Origin: Bacillus vallismortis
Lineage (GTDB): Bacteria > Bacillota > Bacilli > Bacillales > Bacillaceae
Direction: 5' to 3'
DNA length: 64,000 nt
Assembly (NCBI RefSeq): GCF_040784915.1
Contig: NZ_CP160797.1
Span: 1,007,001-1,071,000 of the forward strand
Part shown: positions 32,588-44,667 of the stretch, one piece after another
How positions within the stretch are numbered: the stretch's first letter is position 1
How the letters are laid out: each line of letters opens with the position of its first letter
Notes under the pieces: model-generated
Databases searched by the model: none
The model's input: the letters and a program-made list of their open reading frames with translations, nothing else
What the model was told of the DNA's origin: nothing
Position numbers and translations under genes: made by a program

Positions 32588-32832
32588 TGTTTTGTACTCC
32601 TTATTTTTGATACTACGTAATACAATGTTTTCTAGAATAGAATAGTCTAGTCATAAAATATCGTCAAAAACGTTCTTGTTTTATCACGTTTCTTATTCTA
32701 GTTATTCTGCTCCGTTAGTTAAATAAGAACTTAATAGCGAATTTTGATAAACGTAAATTGTAATATGTTTCTTTCAACACAAAAACAAATGAAGTCAAAA
32801 GAAGCTCTTTGATGTTATGTTTTGTACTTTTA
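32588..32832. other. AT-rich gap upstream of the MepB-family gene
   Basis: No gene is visible. It holds the MepB gene ribosome site and presumably its promoter, plus a CTAGA...TCTAG inverted repeat at about 32631-32650 that could be an operator. The rest is AT-rich with no clear coding potential. Confidence 0.4.
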
Positions 32833-33120
32833 TTACTGCCTATCTACAGATACCATTATCAAGGTATTTAGTGCCACACCTTTAAAACGGTTGATCCAAT
32901 GTTTTAGACGTGAGTGCAGTCCATTAACATTTGAATAAGTACAAACCTTTAATAACGTCTTACCATCATTAAATTTAATACGGTAATGTTCTATCACTTT
33001 TTCCTTTGCATAGTTTTATAGGCTCTCCAAGCATCTGTAACAAGAACACCTTGCCTGTTTTGCTTTGGATGCTGCATCCTCTTTCTTCTTGAGATAGAGG
33101 GTGTTTTATTCATTCCGCGG
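32833..33120 (-). pseudogene. Transposase relic, IS1595/IS1016-like, frameshifted
   Basis: Two overlapping minus-strand frames give pieces of one DDE transposase. The upstream piece (33120-32994) contains Val-Leu-Val-Thr-Asp-Ala-Trp-Arg-Ala-Tyr-Lys, the second catalytic Asp region. The downstream piece (32997-32833) contains Asn-Gly-Leu-His-Ser-Arg-Leu-Lys-His-Trp-Ile-Asn-Arg-Phe-Lys-Gly-Val-Ala. A further shift restores Thr-Lys-Tyr-Leu-Asp-Asn after Gly-Val-Ala. These are typical IS1595-family motifs. The N-terminal zinc ribbon is gone and I found no terminal repeats, so the element is dead. Confidence 0.65.
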
Positions 33121-33222
33121 TTTATTGACTCGAACCCCGTCTGGCTTTATATTGAAGGCAGGGAAATCATCACCAAGACATCACATAAGAGAAGGTCTGT
33201 TTCAATTGAATTGGCACTTTAG
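33096..33222 (-). pseudogene. Unidentified coding remnant upstream of yhxA
   Basis: Read on the minus strand, one frame gives Pro-Ile-Gln-Leu-Lys-Gln-Thr-Phe-Ser-Tyr-Val-Met-Ser-Trp. A shifted frame continues Asp-Asp-Phe-Pro-Ala-Phe-Asn-Ile-Lys-Pro-Asp-Gly-Val-Arg-Val-Asn-Lys-Pro to a TAA. It reads like the end of a lost protein. I cannot name the family, and it is separate from the transposase frames. Confidence 0.3.
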
Positions 33223-33236
33223 TGAACGCTAATGAA

Positions 33237-34589
33237 ATGGAGATGATGGGGATGGAAAACATTCAGCAACATCAGGGATTAAAGCAAAAAGATGAGCAAT
33301 TTGTGTGGCATGCCATGAAGGGAGCGCATCAAGCGGACAGCCTGATTGCCCAAAAGGCCGAGGGGGCTTGGGTGACCGATATAGACGGACGCCGTTATTT
33401 GGACGCGATGTCAGGATTGTGGTGCGTCAATATAGGTTACGGCAGAACGGAGCTTGCTGAGGCTGCCTATGAGCAATTAAAGGAGCTTCCATATTACCCG
33501 TTAACGCAAAGTCACGCACCGGCAATTCAACTGGCGGAAAAGCTGAATGAATGGCTCGGCGGCGATTATGTCATCTTTTTTTCCAACAGCGGATCGGAAG
33601 CAAACGAAACTGCTTTTAAAATCGCCCGCCAGTACCATCTGCAAAACGGCGGCCACAGCCGTTATAAATTCATCTCGAGATACAGGGCATACCACGGCAA
33701 TACATTGGGAGCGCTTTCGGCTACCGGGCAGGCGCAGCGGAAATATAAATACGAGCCTTTAAGCCAGGGGTTCCTGCATGCAGCCCCGCCAGATGTATAC
33801 CGGAACCCGGAGGATGCCGACACGCTTGAAAGCGCAAATGAAATTGACCGCATCATGACATGGGAATTAAGCGAAACGATTGCCGGGGTCATCATGGAGC
33901 CTATCATAACAGGCGGGGGCATCCTAATGCCGCCGGACGGATATATGAAGAGGGTGGAGGATATTTGCCGCCGCCACGGCGCTCTTTTGATTTGCGATGA
34001 AGTCATTTGCGGGTTTGGACGGACAGGCGAGCCGTTCGGATTTATGCACTACGGCGTGAAGCCTGATATCATTACGATGGCAAAGGGAATCACAAGCGCG
34101 TATCTGCCATTGTCAGCGACTGCTGTTAAACGGGATATTTTCGAAGCGTATCAGGGGGAAGCGCCTTACGACCGTTTCCGTCACGTGAACACGTTCGGCG
34201 GAAGCCCGGCTGCCTGTGCAGTGGCGTTGAAAAACCTGCAAATTATGGAGGACGAACAGCTGACTCAGCGATCCCGCGACCTTGGGGCAAAGCTTTTGGG
34301 TGAGCTTCAGGTTTTGCGAGAACACCCGGCAGTCGGAGATGTAAGAGGAAAAGGGCTGCTGATCGGAATCGAGCTCGTCAAAGACCAATTGACAAAAGAG
34401 CCGGCAGATGTCGACAAAGTAAACCAAGTGGTTGCAGCGTGCAAAGAAAAAGGGCTGATCATCGGCAAAAACGGGGATACAGTCGCCGGCTACAACAACG
34501 TCATCCAGCTCGCGCCGCCATTTTGCCTGACAGAAGAGGACCTTTCCTTTATCGTGAAAACGGTGAAAGAAAGCTTTCAAACGATGTAA
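33237..34589 (+). CDS. yhxA: YhxA, class III PLP-dependent aminotransferase
   Basis: The 450-residue aminotransferase is of the omega-amino acid/beta-alanine:pyruvate type. It shows Phe-Phe-Ser-Asn-Ser-Gly-Ser-Glu-Ala-Asn (phosphate site), Asp-Glu-Val-Ile-Cys-Gly-Phe-Gly-Arg-Thr-Gly (PLP Asp) and Met-Ala-Lys-Gly-Ile (Schiff-base Lys). It probably moves amino groups from omega-amines to pyruvate. Several in-frame starts cluster here: ATG 33237 fits the usual length, while ATG 33252 has the better spaced GGAG at 33239-33242. The accessory patch ends directly upstream, so the promoter may have been altered. glpP follows after 27 bp. Confidence 0.9.
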   Translation: MEMMGMENIQQHQGLKQKDEQFVWHAMKGAHQADSLIAQKAEGAWVTDIDGRRYLDAMSGLWCVNIGYGRTELAEAAYEQLKELPYYPLTQSHAPAIQLAEKLNEWLGGDYVIFFSNSGSEANETAFKIARQYHLQNGGHSRYKFISRYRAYHGNTLGALSATGQAQRKYKYEPLSQGFLHAAPPDVYRNPEDADTLESANEIDRIMTWELSETIAGVIMEPIITGGGILMPPDGYMKRVEDICRRHGALLICDEVICGFGRTGEPFGFMHYGVKPDIITMAKGITSAYLPLSATAVKRDIFEAYQGEAPYDRFRHVNTFGGSPAACAVALKNLQIMEDEQLTQRSRDLGAKLLGELQVLREHPAVGDVRGKGLLIGIELVKDQLTKEPADVDKVNQVVAACKEKGLIIGKNGDTVAGYNNVIQLAPPFCLTEEDLSFIVKTVKESFQTM

Positions 34590-34616
34590 TATAAAAGTGA
34601 TTTATTAAAGGAGCAC

Positions 34617-35195
34617 ATGATGAGTTTTCACAATCAGCCGATTTTACCGGCTATACGAAATATGAAACAATTTGATGAGTTTTTGAACAGTTCATTTTCC
34701 TACGGTGTTATTCTTGATATTCATCTCGGCCAGCTGAAAGGCGTGATCAGAGAAGCGCAAAAGCACGGAAAGAACATGATGGTGCACGTCGATCTCATTC
34801 AAGGGATCAAGCATGACGAATACGGAGCAGAGTTTATTTGCCAGGACATCAAGCCTGCCGGGATTATTTCAACAAGGTCAAGCGTGATTGCCAAAGCGAA
34901 GCAGAAGAAAATTTATGCGATTCAGCGCCTCTTTCTGCTTGATACAAGCGCGATGGAGAAAAGCATGGAGTTTGTCGGCAAGCATAAACCTGACTTCATT
35001 GAAGTGCTGCCAGGCATCGTTCCGTCACTCATTCAAGAAATAAAAGAGAAAACGGGGATTCCTATCTTTGCCGGCGGTTTCATCCGTACGGAAGAGGATG
35101 TGGAACGGGCCTTGAAAGCGGGGGCTGTGGCCGTCACAACATCAAACACCAAATTATGGAAGAAATATGAAAACTTTTTGACAGAAATTGATTGA
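34617..35195 (+). CDS. glpP: GlpP, glycerol-3-phosphate-responsive antiterminator
   Basis: The 192-residue TIM-barrel-like RNA-binding regulator, with glycerol-3-phosphate bound, prevents termination in the glpFK and glpD leaders and stabilises glpD mRNA. Visible features are Val-His-Val-Asp-Leu-Ile-Gln-Gly near residue 56, Ile-Glu-Val-Leu-Pro-Gly-Ile and Phe-Ala-Gly-Gly-Phe-Ile-Arg-Thr at the C-terminal phosphate site. ATG at 34617 follows AAAGGAGC. Its stop codon lies inside the glpF promoter. Both target leaders are present in the window. Confidence 0.96.
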   Translation: MMSFHNQPILPAIRNMKQFDEFLNSSFSYGVILDIHLGQLKGVIREAQKHGKNMMVHVDLIQGIKHDEYGAEFICQDIKPAGIISTRSSVIAKAKQKKIYAIQRLFLLDTSAMEKSMEFVGKHKPDFIEVLPGIVPSLIQEIKEKTGIPIFAGGFIRTEEDVERALKAGAVAVTTSNTKLWKKYENFLTEID

Positions 35196-35220
35196 CACCG
35201 CTTACATCAACTGATACAAT
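35192..35220 (+). promoter_or_regulatory. glpFK promoter with overlapping cre site
   Basis: TTGACA (35192-35197), 17 bp, TACAAT (35215-35220). TGACACCGCTTACA at 35193-35206 matches the cre consensus well and overlaps the -35 box, so CcpA binding would block initiation when glucose is present. The glpP stop codon lies within it. Confidence 0.85.
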
Positions 35221-35255
35221 TGCACTAGGTTAATACATTGTGATGGAGAACTCGG

Positions 35256-35320
35256 AGACCACAGCAGCTCTTTACGGTACATGTCTATGCACCAGTAAAG
35301 CGGTTTGTTGTGGTTTTTTT
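35256..35320 (+). promoter_or_regulatory. GlpP-controlled leader terminator of glpFK
   Basis: ACCACA (35258-35263) pairs with TGTGGT (35309-35314), with CTTTAC/GTAAAG as an inner stem, then seven T. It lies in the untranslated leader about 50 bp before glpF. The same GAC-CACAGCA element is found before glpD, as expected for a common GlpP target. Confidence 0.85.
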
Positions 35321-35372
35321 ATTCTCTTCTTCTCTATCATACTGTTAATCGTGACTTTAGGAGGAATGTGCT

Positions 35373-36197
35373 ATGACAGCATTTTGGGGAGAAGTCATCG
35401 GTACGATGCTGCTGATCATTTTTGGGGCAGGTGTTTGTGCGGGTGTCAATTTAAAGAAATCGCTTTCATTCCAGTCTGGCTGGATTGTTATTGTATTCGG
35501 GTGGGGATTGGGTGTTGCCATGGCTGCATATGCGGTTGGCGGCATCAGCGGAGCCCATTTGAATCCGGCGCTAACGATAGCGCTTGCATTTGTTGGAGAT
35601 TTTCCATGGAAAGAGGTTCCGGTTTATATTGCGGCGCAAATGATTGGGGCGATCATCGGTGCGGTGATAATCTATCTGCATTACCTTCCGCATTGGAAGT
35701 CAACGGAAGATCCCGCTGCCAAGCTGGGTGTTTTCTCAACAGGACCCAGCATTCCGCATACATTTTCAAACGTTTTAAGTGAAGTGATCGGGACATTTGT
35801 CCTTGTGCTTGGCATCTTGTCCATTGGGGCAAATCAATTTACAGAAGGGCTTAATCCTTTAATCGTCGGTTTTCTCATTGTGGCGATCGGTATCTCTCTT
35901 GGAGGCACCACCGGCTATGCGATTAATCCGGCCCGCGACTTAGGTCCGCGGATTGCCCACGCTTTTCTTCCGATTCCGGGGAAGGGCCCATCAAACTGGA
36001 AGTACGCATGGATACCGGTAGTCGGTCCCATTTTAGGCGGATCGTTCGGCGGCGTATTTTACAACGCTGCATTTAAAGGGCATATCACAAGCAGTTTCTG
36101 GATTGTAAGCGTTATATTGGTTGTGTTATTGTTAGGACTCTATGGCTATACGAAAACACATTCAGCTAAAACATTATCAAATTCAAAATATATTTAA
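35373..36197 (+). CDS. glpF: GlpF, glycerol uptake facilitator
   Basis: The 274-residue aquaglyceroporin has six membrane helices and two half-helices carrying Asn-Pro-Ala motifs (His-Leu-Asn-Pro-Ala-Leu near 67 and Ile-Asn-Pro-Ala-Arg-Asp near 188). The Arg after the second motif and the following Asp mark glycerol rather than water selectivity. It lets glycerol diffuse into the cell for GlpK. ATG at 35373 follows TTTAGGAGGAATG. It is cotranscribed with glpK, which starts 18 bp after its stop. Confidence 0.96.
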   Translation: MTAFWGEVIGTMLLIIFGAGVCAGVNLKKSLSFQSGWIVIVFGWGLGVAMAAYAVGGISGAHLNPALTIALAFVGDFPWKEVPVYIAAQMIGAIIGAVIIYLHYLPHWKSTEDPAAKLGVFSTGPSIPHTFSNVLSEVIGTFVLVLGILSIGANQFTEGLNPLIVGFLIVAIGISLGGTTGYAINPARDLGPRIAHAFLPIPGKGPSNWKYAWIPVVGPILGGSFGGVFYNAAFKGHITSSFWIVSVILVVLLLGLYGYTKTHSAKTLSNSKYI

Positions 36198-37706
<1,509 letters not shown>

Positions 37707-37761
37707 AATAAGAGTATGATATAATGGTTACAAGTTAATAAGAACGGTCCTGAGATGAGGA

Positions 37762-37816
37762 GAGACCACAGCACCAAAGTGTAAGTATGCACTTTGGATG
37801 TTGTGGTCTCTTTTTC
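37762..37816 (+). promoter_or_regulatory. GlpP-controlled leader terminator of glpD
   Basis: GAGACCACA (37762-37770) and TGTGGTCTC (37802-37810) form a perfect stem continued by CCAAAGTG/CACTTTGG and followed by TTTTT. A TATAAT with TG extension lies at about 37719-37724, so glpD has its own promoter and leader. Confidence 0.88.
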
Positions 37817-37850
37817 TATTTACACACCGTGACAACAAGGAGGAGCAATA

Positions 37851-39515
37851 ATGAAACATCAATTTTCAAGTCTGGAAAGAGATCGCATGCTGACAGACAT
37901 GACGAAAAAAACATACGATCTATTTATTATCGGCGGAGGAATTACAGGAGCGGGAACAGCTCTTGACGCGGCATCAAGGGGAATGAAGGTCGCGCTCAGT
38001 GAAATGCAGGATTTTGCGGCGGGAACATCAAGCCGATCAACGAAGCTTGTTCATGGAGGCTTGCGCTATTTAAAACAATTTGAAGTGAAAATGGTTGCCG
38101 AGGTAGGGAAAGAACGGGCGATTGTTTATGAAAACGGCCCGCACGTCACTACACCGGAATGGATGCTGCTTCCGTTTCATAAAGGCGGCACATTCGGTTC
38201 GTTTACAACATCCATCGGTTTAAGAGTTTATGACTTCTTAGCAGGCGTGAAAAAATCAGAACGAAGAAGCATGCTTTCAGCAAAGGAAACGCTGCAAAAA
38301 GAGCCATTGGTGAAAAAAGACGGCTTAAAAGGCGGCGGGTACTACGTGGAATACCGCACTGACGACGCGAGACTGACAATCGAAGTCATGAAGGAAGCGG
38401 TGAAATTCGGAGCAGAGCCTGTGAATTATTCGAAAGTGAAGGAGCTTCTTTACGAAAAAGGCAAAGCAGTCGGCGTATTAATTGAGGATATGCTGACAAA
38501 GAAAGAATATAAAGTGTACGCGAAAAAAATTGTCAATGCGACAGGCCCTTGGGTCGATCAGCTCAGAGAAAAAGATCATTCGAATAACGGAAAGCATTTG
38601 CAGCATACGAAAGGCATTCACCTTGTATTTGACCAGTCTGTTTTTCCGCTGAAACAGGCGGTATATTTCGATACGCCTGACGGCCGTATGGTATTTGCGA
38701 TTCCTCGTGAAGGAAAAACATACGTGGGGACAACAGACACCGTTTACAAAGAGGCGCTGGAGCATCCACGAATGACAACGGAGGATCGCGATTACGTCAT
38801 CAGTTCAATCAATTACATGTTCCCAGAGCTGAAAATCACAGTGAATGACATCGAATCCAGCTGGGCGGGGCTGCGACCGCTGATTCATGAAGAAGGCAAA
38901 GACCCTTCTGAAATTTCACGGAAAGACGAGATTTGGACATCTGACTCAGGTTTAATCACCATCGCCGGCGGAAAACTGACCGGATACAGAAAAATGGCGG
39001 AGCATATCGTCGATCTTGTGAATGATCGCTTAAAAGAAGAAGGCGAAAAGGATTTCGGGCCATGTAAAACGAAAAACATGCCAATCTCAGGGGGACACGT
39101 CGGCGGTTCGAAAAATCTCATATCCTTTGTCACCGCGAAAACGAAAGAAGGAATCGCAGCCGGCTTATCAGAAAAAGACGCAAAACAGCTGGCGATCAGA
39201 TACGGCTCCAACGTAGAGCGAGTTTTTAACCGAGTGGAAGCGCTGAAAGATGAGGCTGCGAAACGCCACATTCCGGTTCATATTCTTGCTGAGGCAGAAT
39301 ACAGTATAGAAGAAGAGTTGGCCGCAACACCTGCTGACTTCTTTGTCCGCAGAACTGGACGTTTATTTTTTGATATCAATTGGGTAAAAACATATAAAGA
39401 TGCCGTTATTGATTTTATGAGCGAGCGATTCCAATGGAATGAGCAGACGAAAAACAAACATACTGAAAATCTCAACAAGCTTTTACACGATGCGGTTGTG
39501 CCGCTCGAACGATAA
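37851..39515 (+). CDS. glpD: GlpD, aerobic glycerol-3-phosphate dehydrogenase
   Basis: The 554-residue FAD enzyme oxidises glycerol-3-phosphate to dihydroxyacetone phosphate and passes electrons to menaquinone at the membrane. The FAD-binding Gly-Gly-Gly-Ile-Thr-Gly-Ala-Gly is near residue 25, followed by [15 protein letters not shown], the family signature, and Gly-Leu-Arg-Pro-Leu later. ATG at 37851 follows AAGGAGGAGC. The leader terminator ties expression to GlpP. Confidence 0.96.
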   Translation: MKHQFSSLERDRMLTDMTKKTYDLFIIGGGITGAGTALDAASRGMKVALSEMQDFAAGTSSRSTKLVHGGLRYLKQFEVKMVAEVGKERAIVYENGPHVTTPEWMLLPFHKGGTFGSFTTSIGLRVYDFLAGVKKSERRSMLSAKETLQKEPLVKKDGLKGGGYYVEYRTDDARLTIEVMKEAVKFGAEPVNYSKVKELLYEKGKAVGVLIEDMLTKKEYKVYAKKIVNATGPWVDQLREKDHSNNGKHLQHTKGIHLVFDQSVFPLKQAVYFDTPDGRMVFAIPREGKTYVGTTDTVYKEALEHPRMTTEDRDYVISSINYMFPELKITVNDIESSWAGLRPLIHEEGKDPSEISRKDEIWTSDSGLITIAGGKLTGYRKMAEHIVDLVNDRLKEEGEKDFGPCKTKNMPISGGHVGGSKNLISFVTAKTKEGIAAGLSEKDAKQLAIRYGSNVERVFNRVEALKDEAAKRHIPVHILAEAEYSIEEELAATPADFFVRRTGRLFFDINWVKTYKDAVIDFMSERFQWNEQTKNKHTENLNKLLHDAVVPLER

Positions 39516-39518
39516 ATC

Positions 39519-39549
39519 ATAACGGGCTGTCTCTCAGCCCGTTATTTCT
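39519..39549 (+). terminator. Terminator after glpD
   Basis: ATAACGGGCTG pairs with CAGCCCGTTAT, then a T-rich tail. Confidence 0.88.
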
Positions 39550-39648
39550 TTTTACGGGCCGAAAGCGCCGGATCCAAGGATTTCAAGTGACAGAAGCACT
39601 CGCTTCATATTAAAATAACGGCATAAGCTAATACATAGGAGGACGAAT

Positions 39649-41394
39649 ATGACTTGGAGAAAAAGTTATGAACGCTGGAAACAGACAGAACATTTAGATC
39701 CGGAACTAAAAGAACGCCTTACTGAATTAGAGGGGAATGAACAGGCTCTTGAAGACTGTTTCTATAAAAACCTTGAATTCGGCACTGGCGGTATGCGCGG
39801 AGAAATCGGCGCTGGGACGAATCGGATGAATATTTACACGGTGCGCAAAGCATCAGCCGGGTTTGCGGCATACATCTCAGAGCAAGGTGAGGAAGCGAAA
39901 AAACGGGGCGTTGTCATTGCTTATGATTCCCGCCATAAATCGCCGGAGTTCGCGATGGAAGCGGCAAAAACACTTGCGACACAAGGCATCCAATCATACG
40001 TATTTGATGAGCTTCGCCCGACACCGGAGCTGTCATTCGCTGTCAGACAGCTGAACGCCTACGGGGGAATTGTGGTGACGGCAAGCCATAACCCGCCTGA
40101 ATATAACGGCTACAAAGTATACGGAGATGACGGCGGCCAGCTGCCTCCAAAGGAAGCGGACATCGTCATTGAGCAGGTAAACGCGATTGAAAATGAACTG
40201 ACGATCACAGTCGACACTGAAGATACATTAAAAGAAAAAGGCTTAATTAAGATCATCGGTGAAGATATTGATAAAGCCTATACAGAAAAACTGACGTCCA
40301 TTTCCGTCCATCCTGAATTACCCGAAGAAGTTGATGTAAATGTTGTTTTTACACCGCTGCATGGAACGGCCAATAAGCCGGTCAGACGCGGTCTTGAAGC
40401 ACTCGGCTACAATAATGTAGCGGTTGTCAAAGAACAGGAGCTGCCCGATGCAGACTTCTCTACTGTTCCCTCTCCAAACCCGGAAGAGCATGCGGCTTTC
40501 GAATATGCCATTAAACTCGGGGAAGAGCGGAACGCAGATATTCTCATCGCAACAGACCCTGACGCTGACCGTCTTGGCATAGCGGTGAAAAACGAACAAG
40601 GTAAATATACAGTGCTTACAGGAAACCAAACCGGTGCGTTGCTGCTTCATTACCTGCTTTCTGAAAAGAAAAAACAAGGCATCCTGCCTGAAAACGGTGT
40701 TGTTCTCAAAACAATTGTCACAAGTGAAATCGGGCGTGCTGTCGCTTCTTCGTTCGGTCTTGATACGATTGATACGCTCACAGGCTTCAAGTTTATCGGT
40801 GAAAAGATTAAGGAATACGAGGCGACAGGCCAGTACACCTTCCAATTCGGTTATGAAGAGAGCTACGGTTACTTAATCGGGGATTTTGCCCGCGACAAGG
40901 ATGCCATTCAGGCGGCGCTCTTGGCAGTTGAGGTTTGCGCGTTCTATAAAAAACAAGGAATATCATTGTATGAAGCGCTCATTAATCTCTTTAACGAATA
41001 CGGTTTTTATCGTGAAGGGCTGAAATCCCTGACGCTGAAAGGAAAACAGGGAGCAGAACAGATTGAAGCGATTTTGGCTTCCTTCAGACAAAATCCGCCG
41101 CAAAAAATGGCTGGCAAACAGGTTGTGACAGCCGAAGATTACGCAGTAAGCAAACGGATGCTTCTGACGGAAAACAAAGAAGAAGCGATCGGCTTGCCAA
41201 CATCAAATGTACTGAAATACTTCTTGGAAGACGGGTCTTGGTTCTGCCTTCGTCCTTCCGGAACCGAGCCGAAGGTCAAATTCTATTTCGCCGTAAAAGG
41301 AACATCTTTAGAAGACAGTGAAAAGCTTCTTGCCGCGCTTTCTGACGATGTAATGAAGACGGTAGACGAAATTGTAGAGGCTACAGCTAAATAG
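39649..41394 (+). CDS. pgcA: PgcA, alpha-phosphoglucomutase (YhxB)
   Basis: The 581-residue phosphohexomutase interconverts glucose-6-phosphate and glucose-1-phosphate for UDP-glucose, glycolipid and teichoic acid synthesis. The active Ser loop is [11 protein letters not shown] (about 143-153). The metal loop is Asp-Pro-Asp-Ala-Asp-Arg, and the phosphate-binding loop near the C-terminus is Arg-Pro-Ser-Gly-Thr-Glu-Pro. ATG at 39649 follows AGGAGG. It stands alone between two terminators. Confidence 0.95.
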   Translation: MTWRKSYERWKQTEHLDPELKERLTELEGNEQALEDCFYKNLEFGTGGMRGEIGAGTNRMNIYTVRKASAGFAAYISEQGEEAKKRGVVIAYDSRHKSPEFAMEAAKTLATQGIQSYVFDELRPTPELSFAVRQLNAYGGIVVTASHNPPEYNGYKVYGDDGGQLPPKEADIVIEQVNAIENELTITVDTEDTLKEKGLIKIIGEDIDKAYTEKLTSISVHPELPEEVDVNVVFTPLHGTANKPVRRGLEALGYNNVAVVKEQELPDADFSTVPSPNPEEHAAFEYAIKLGEERNADILIATDPDADRLGIAVKNEQGKYTVLTGNQTGALLLHYLLSEKKKQGILPENGVVLKTIVTSEIGRAVASSFGLDTIDTLTGFKFIGEKIKEYEATGQYTFQFGYEESYGYLIGDFARDKDAIQAALLAVEVCAFYKKQGISLYEALINLFNEYGFYREGLKSLTLKGKQGAEQIEAILASFRQNPPQKMAGKQVVTAEDYAVSKRMLLTENKEEAIGLPTSNVLKYFLEDGSWFCLRPSGTEPKVKFYFAVKGTSLEDSEKLLAALSDDVMKTVDEIVEATAK

Positions 41395-41400
41395 TTCAAG

Positions 41401-41436
41401 AAAAGCTGGGTCATTTATGTGATCCGGCTTTTTTTC
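41401..41436 (+). terminator. Terminator after pgcA
   Basis: AAAAGC.GG.TCA / TGA.CC.GCTTTT stem followed by T residues. Confidence 0.8.
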
Positions 41437-41539
41437 TCATCCAAAAGTCTGAAAGAAAATCATCCCTCAAGCGAAGTAATGAATGACATAAAACTGGTAT
41501 AATCTTAGATAACAGGAGATGAATGCCGGAGTGAGTGAC

Positions 41540-42678
41540 GTGAGCAAAACGAGGATGGAAAAATTAAAAACGCTGAAAACGATTGCGGAAACCTTAAATC
41601 AAGGACACGATGTCAAAGCAACACTGGATGAGGTGTTAAAAGAATTGCTGAGTGTAACGAACCTTCAATCGGGATGGATTTTTCTAATCGAAGAAGACGG
41701 CTCCTATACGTTAGCGGCCGACGCCTATCTGCCCCCCGCTTTAAGCCGCAAGGAAAAAGTGCTGATGTGCGAAGGAGAGTGCTACTGCCTGACGAAATTC
41801 AATAACGGAGGGCTTAGAAGGGCGGCTAATATCATGAACTGCAAACGCATAGAGTCGGCCGAAGAGCTGCACTGTTTTGACACAGAAGGGATTACGCATC
41901 ATGCAACTGTGCCTTTAGAAGACGGAGACAGGAGATTCGGATTGTTAAATGTAGCCGCGGCCGGAAAAACCATGTTTGATGAGGGGGAGCTGCATTTACT
42001 CGAGTCTGTCGCCTTTCAGATCGGAACCGCGATCCAGCGCATGAATCTTTCTGAATATAAACAAAAAAATGCGCTATTAATGGAGCGCAACCGCCTCGCT
42101 CAGGAGCTCCATGATTCTGTCAATCAAATGCTGTTTTCCGTTAGTTTAACAGCCAGAGCGGCAAAGACACTCACAAAAGATGAGAATTTGCAGCAGATGA
42201 TTGATTTCATTCAAAACTTATCACAGGACGCGCTCGCAGAAATGAAAGCGTTAATTTGGCAGCTTCGCCCCGGAGGGTTGGAAAAAGGGCTGTCTGAAGC
42301 CATTAAAAGCTATGGCGCGCTCATCGGATTGAATGTCATTTTCACACAAAAAGGCTGTCAGGTTCTTACTGATGAGCAGGAGCATATGCTGTGGCGTGTC
42401 GTACAGGAAGCTTTAAATAACTGCAAAAAGCATGCCGGAACTGGTACGGCGTATGTCAGTCTGACTGCTTCTTCATGCCATGCGGAGCTGGATATAATCG
42501 ATCATGGGGCAGGGTTTCGCTATGAAGCGCATGCCGGTCTGCCTTCACTTGGCATCAAGGGTATGAAAGAACGGGCGGAAAAAGCCGGCGCGGAGTTTTT
42601 GATTGAGTCAGAGCTTGGAGCGGGGACAAAGGTGTCCGTCAAGCTTCCGCTAGCCAATCAGAAAGGAAGGACAATGCA

Positions 42679-42682
<4 letters not shown>
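41540..42682 (+). CDS. yhcY: YhcY, GAF-domain sensor histidine kinase (NarL family)
   Basis: The 380-residue soluble kinase has an N-terminal GAF-like sensor (about 20-170), a HisKA_3 segment Glu-Leu-His-Asp-Ser-Val-Asn-Gln with the phosphorylated His at about 198, and an HATPase region (Glu-Ala-Leu-Asn-Asn, Gly-Ile-Lys-Gly-Met-Lys-Glu-Arg). Cysteines in Met-Cys-Glu-Gly-Glu-Cys-Tyr-Cys and Met-Asn-Cys could bind a metal or sense redox state, but this is inference. GTG at 41540 is used; the frame starts at 41519. It overlaps yhcZ by ATGA. Confidence 0.87.
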
Positions 42683-43860
<1,178 letters not shown>

Positions 43861-43861
43861 T

Positions 43862-44104
43862 TTATGTGAGCAGGGCTAATTGATCTTCGTAAGTCAGCTC
43901 TGTGGCATGATCAATATAACGGAGAAGGGAATACAGCATCTTTTCAAGAACAGCGTAATCCTGTTCAAAATGATACGCGTGCAGAAAATGCTCGATTCGT
44001 TTTGATAACAAATCATCCTCTGTACGCACCATTAAAATTAATAAATTATCCCATTGGGAACGGTGGGTGTAATACAGCGCTTTATCGTAATCGGCATAAT
44101 CCAT
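43862..44104 (-). CDS. yhdB: YhdB, small hypothetical protein
   Basis: The 80-residue protein is rich in Tyr, His and Leu (Met-Asp-Tyr-Ala-Asp-Tyr-Asp-Lys, Tyr-Thr-His-Arg, Leu-His-Ala-Tyr-His-Phe) and looks alpha-helical with no membrane segment. ATG at 44104 follows AGAAAGGAGAAGCG, a strong ribosome site. No family function is known to me. The gene is convergent with azr. Confidence 0.75.
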   Translation of the reverse strand: MDYADYDKALYYTHRSQWDNLLILMVRTEDDLLSKRIEHFLHAYHFEQDYAVLEKMLYSLLRYIDHATELTYEDQLALLT

Positions 44105-44302
44105 GAATCGCTTCTCCTTTCTTGTGTGAGAAGTTCATGATTAGTTTATGCCGCATCCTATGTAATTGACGTTGCAAAACTTGGCGTCTGCGGCAGTACA
44201 GGGTAGCAATATGAGGGAGACATAAAATCAAAATGACTGAATGAAGCCATCGCTTTTGGAAAACCTATGAGAGAACAAATCTGGGTACAGGAGACTGAAA
44301 AT

Positions 44303-44626
44303 ATGAAATCTCTGCCGTATTCAATTGCGCTTCTTTTTTGCGGATTGATCATTGTGTCAATGGCTGCAAAAGGGCATTCAGCGGACACAAACGAGTCTGT
44401 TCAAAAGTGGGAACAGCTCGCCTGGAGCAGAATTCAGGATGAATATAAGGGCGCTTCATTTTCTGATTACGCTTATATGGGGCGGACCGAGGTGAATGAT
44501 CAGCAGACAAAAGATGTCTTTCGTGTGACGGTCAGACAGAATGACGACACCTTTTCTGTTCGGGCCGAAGTCTATTTTCATCCGGTGACAAAACATATGA
44601 TCAGCATTAACGTTTTTCGGCTCTAA
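44303..44626 (+). CDS. yhdC: YhdC, secreted or membrane-anchored DUF3889 protein
   Basis: The 107-residue protein has an N-terminal signal or anchor segment (5-24) and an exported domain ([22 protein letters not shown]). The domain resembles the small DUF3889 family of Bacillus. The start is ATG 44303 after CAGGAGAC; the longer frame from 44267 has no ribosome site. It ends at a hairpin shared with lytF. Confidence 0.75.
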   Translation: MKSLPYSIALLFCGLIIVSMAAKGHSADTNESVQKWEQLAWSRIQDEYKGASFSDYAYMGRTEVNDQQTKDVFRVTVRQNDDTFSVRAEVYFHPVTKHMISINVFRL

Positions 44627-44629
44627 TCA

Positions 44630-44663
44630 AAAAACTGTACAGCCGCCAAGGCCATACAGTTTC
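44630..44663. terminator. Terminator shared by yhdC and lytF
   Basis: AAACTGTA and TACAGTTT pair across a 16-base loop, with A and T runs outside for both directions. Confidence 0.75.
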
Positions 44664-44667
44664 TGTT

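Noticed and set aside
32631..32650. CTAGA/TCTAG inverted repeat as a defined MepR operator
   Set aside because: No mepR-like gene is nearby and the half-sites are short; kept only as a remark.
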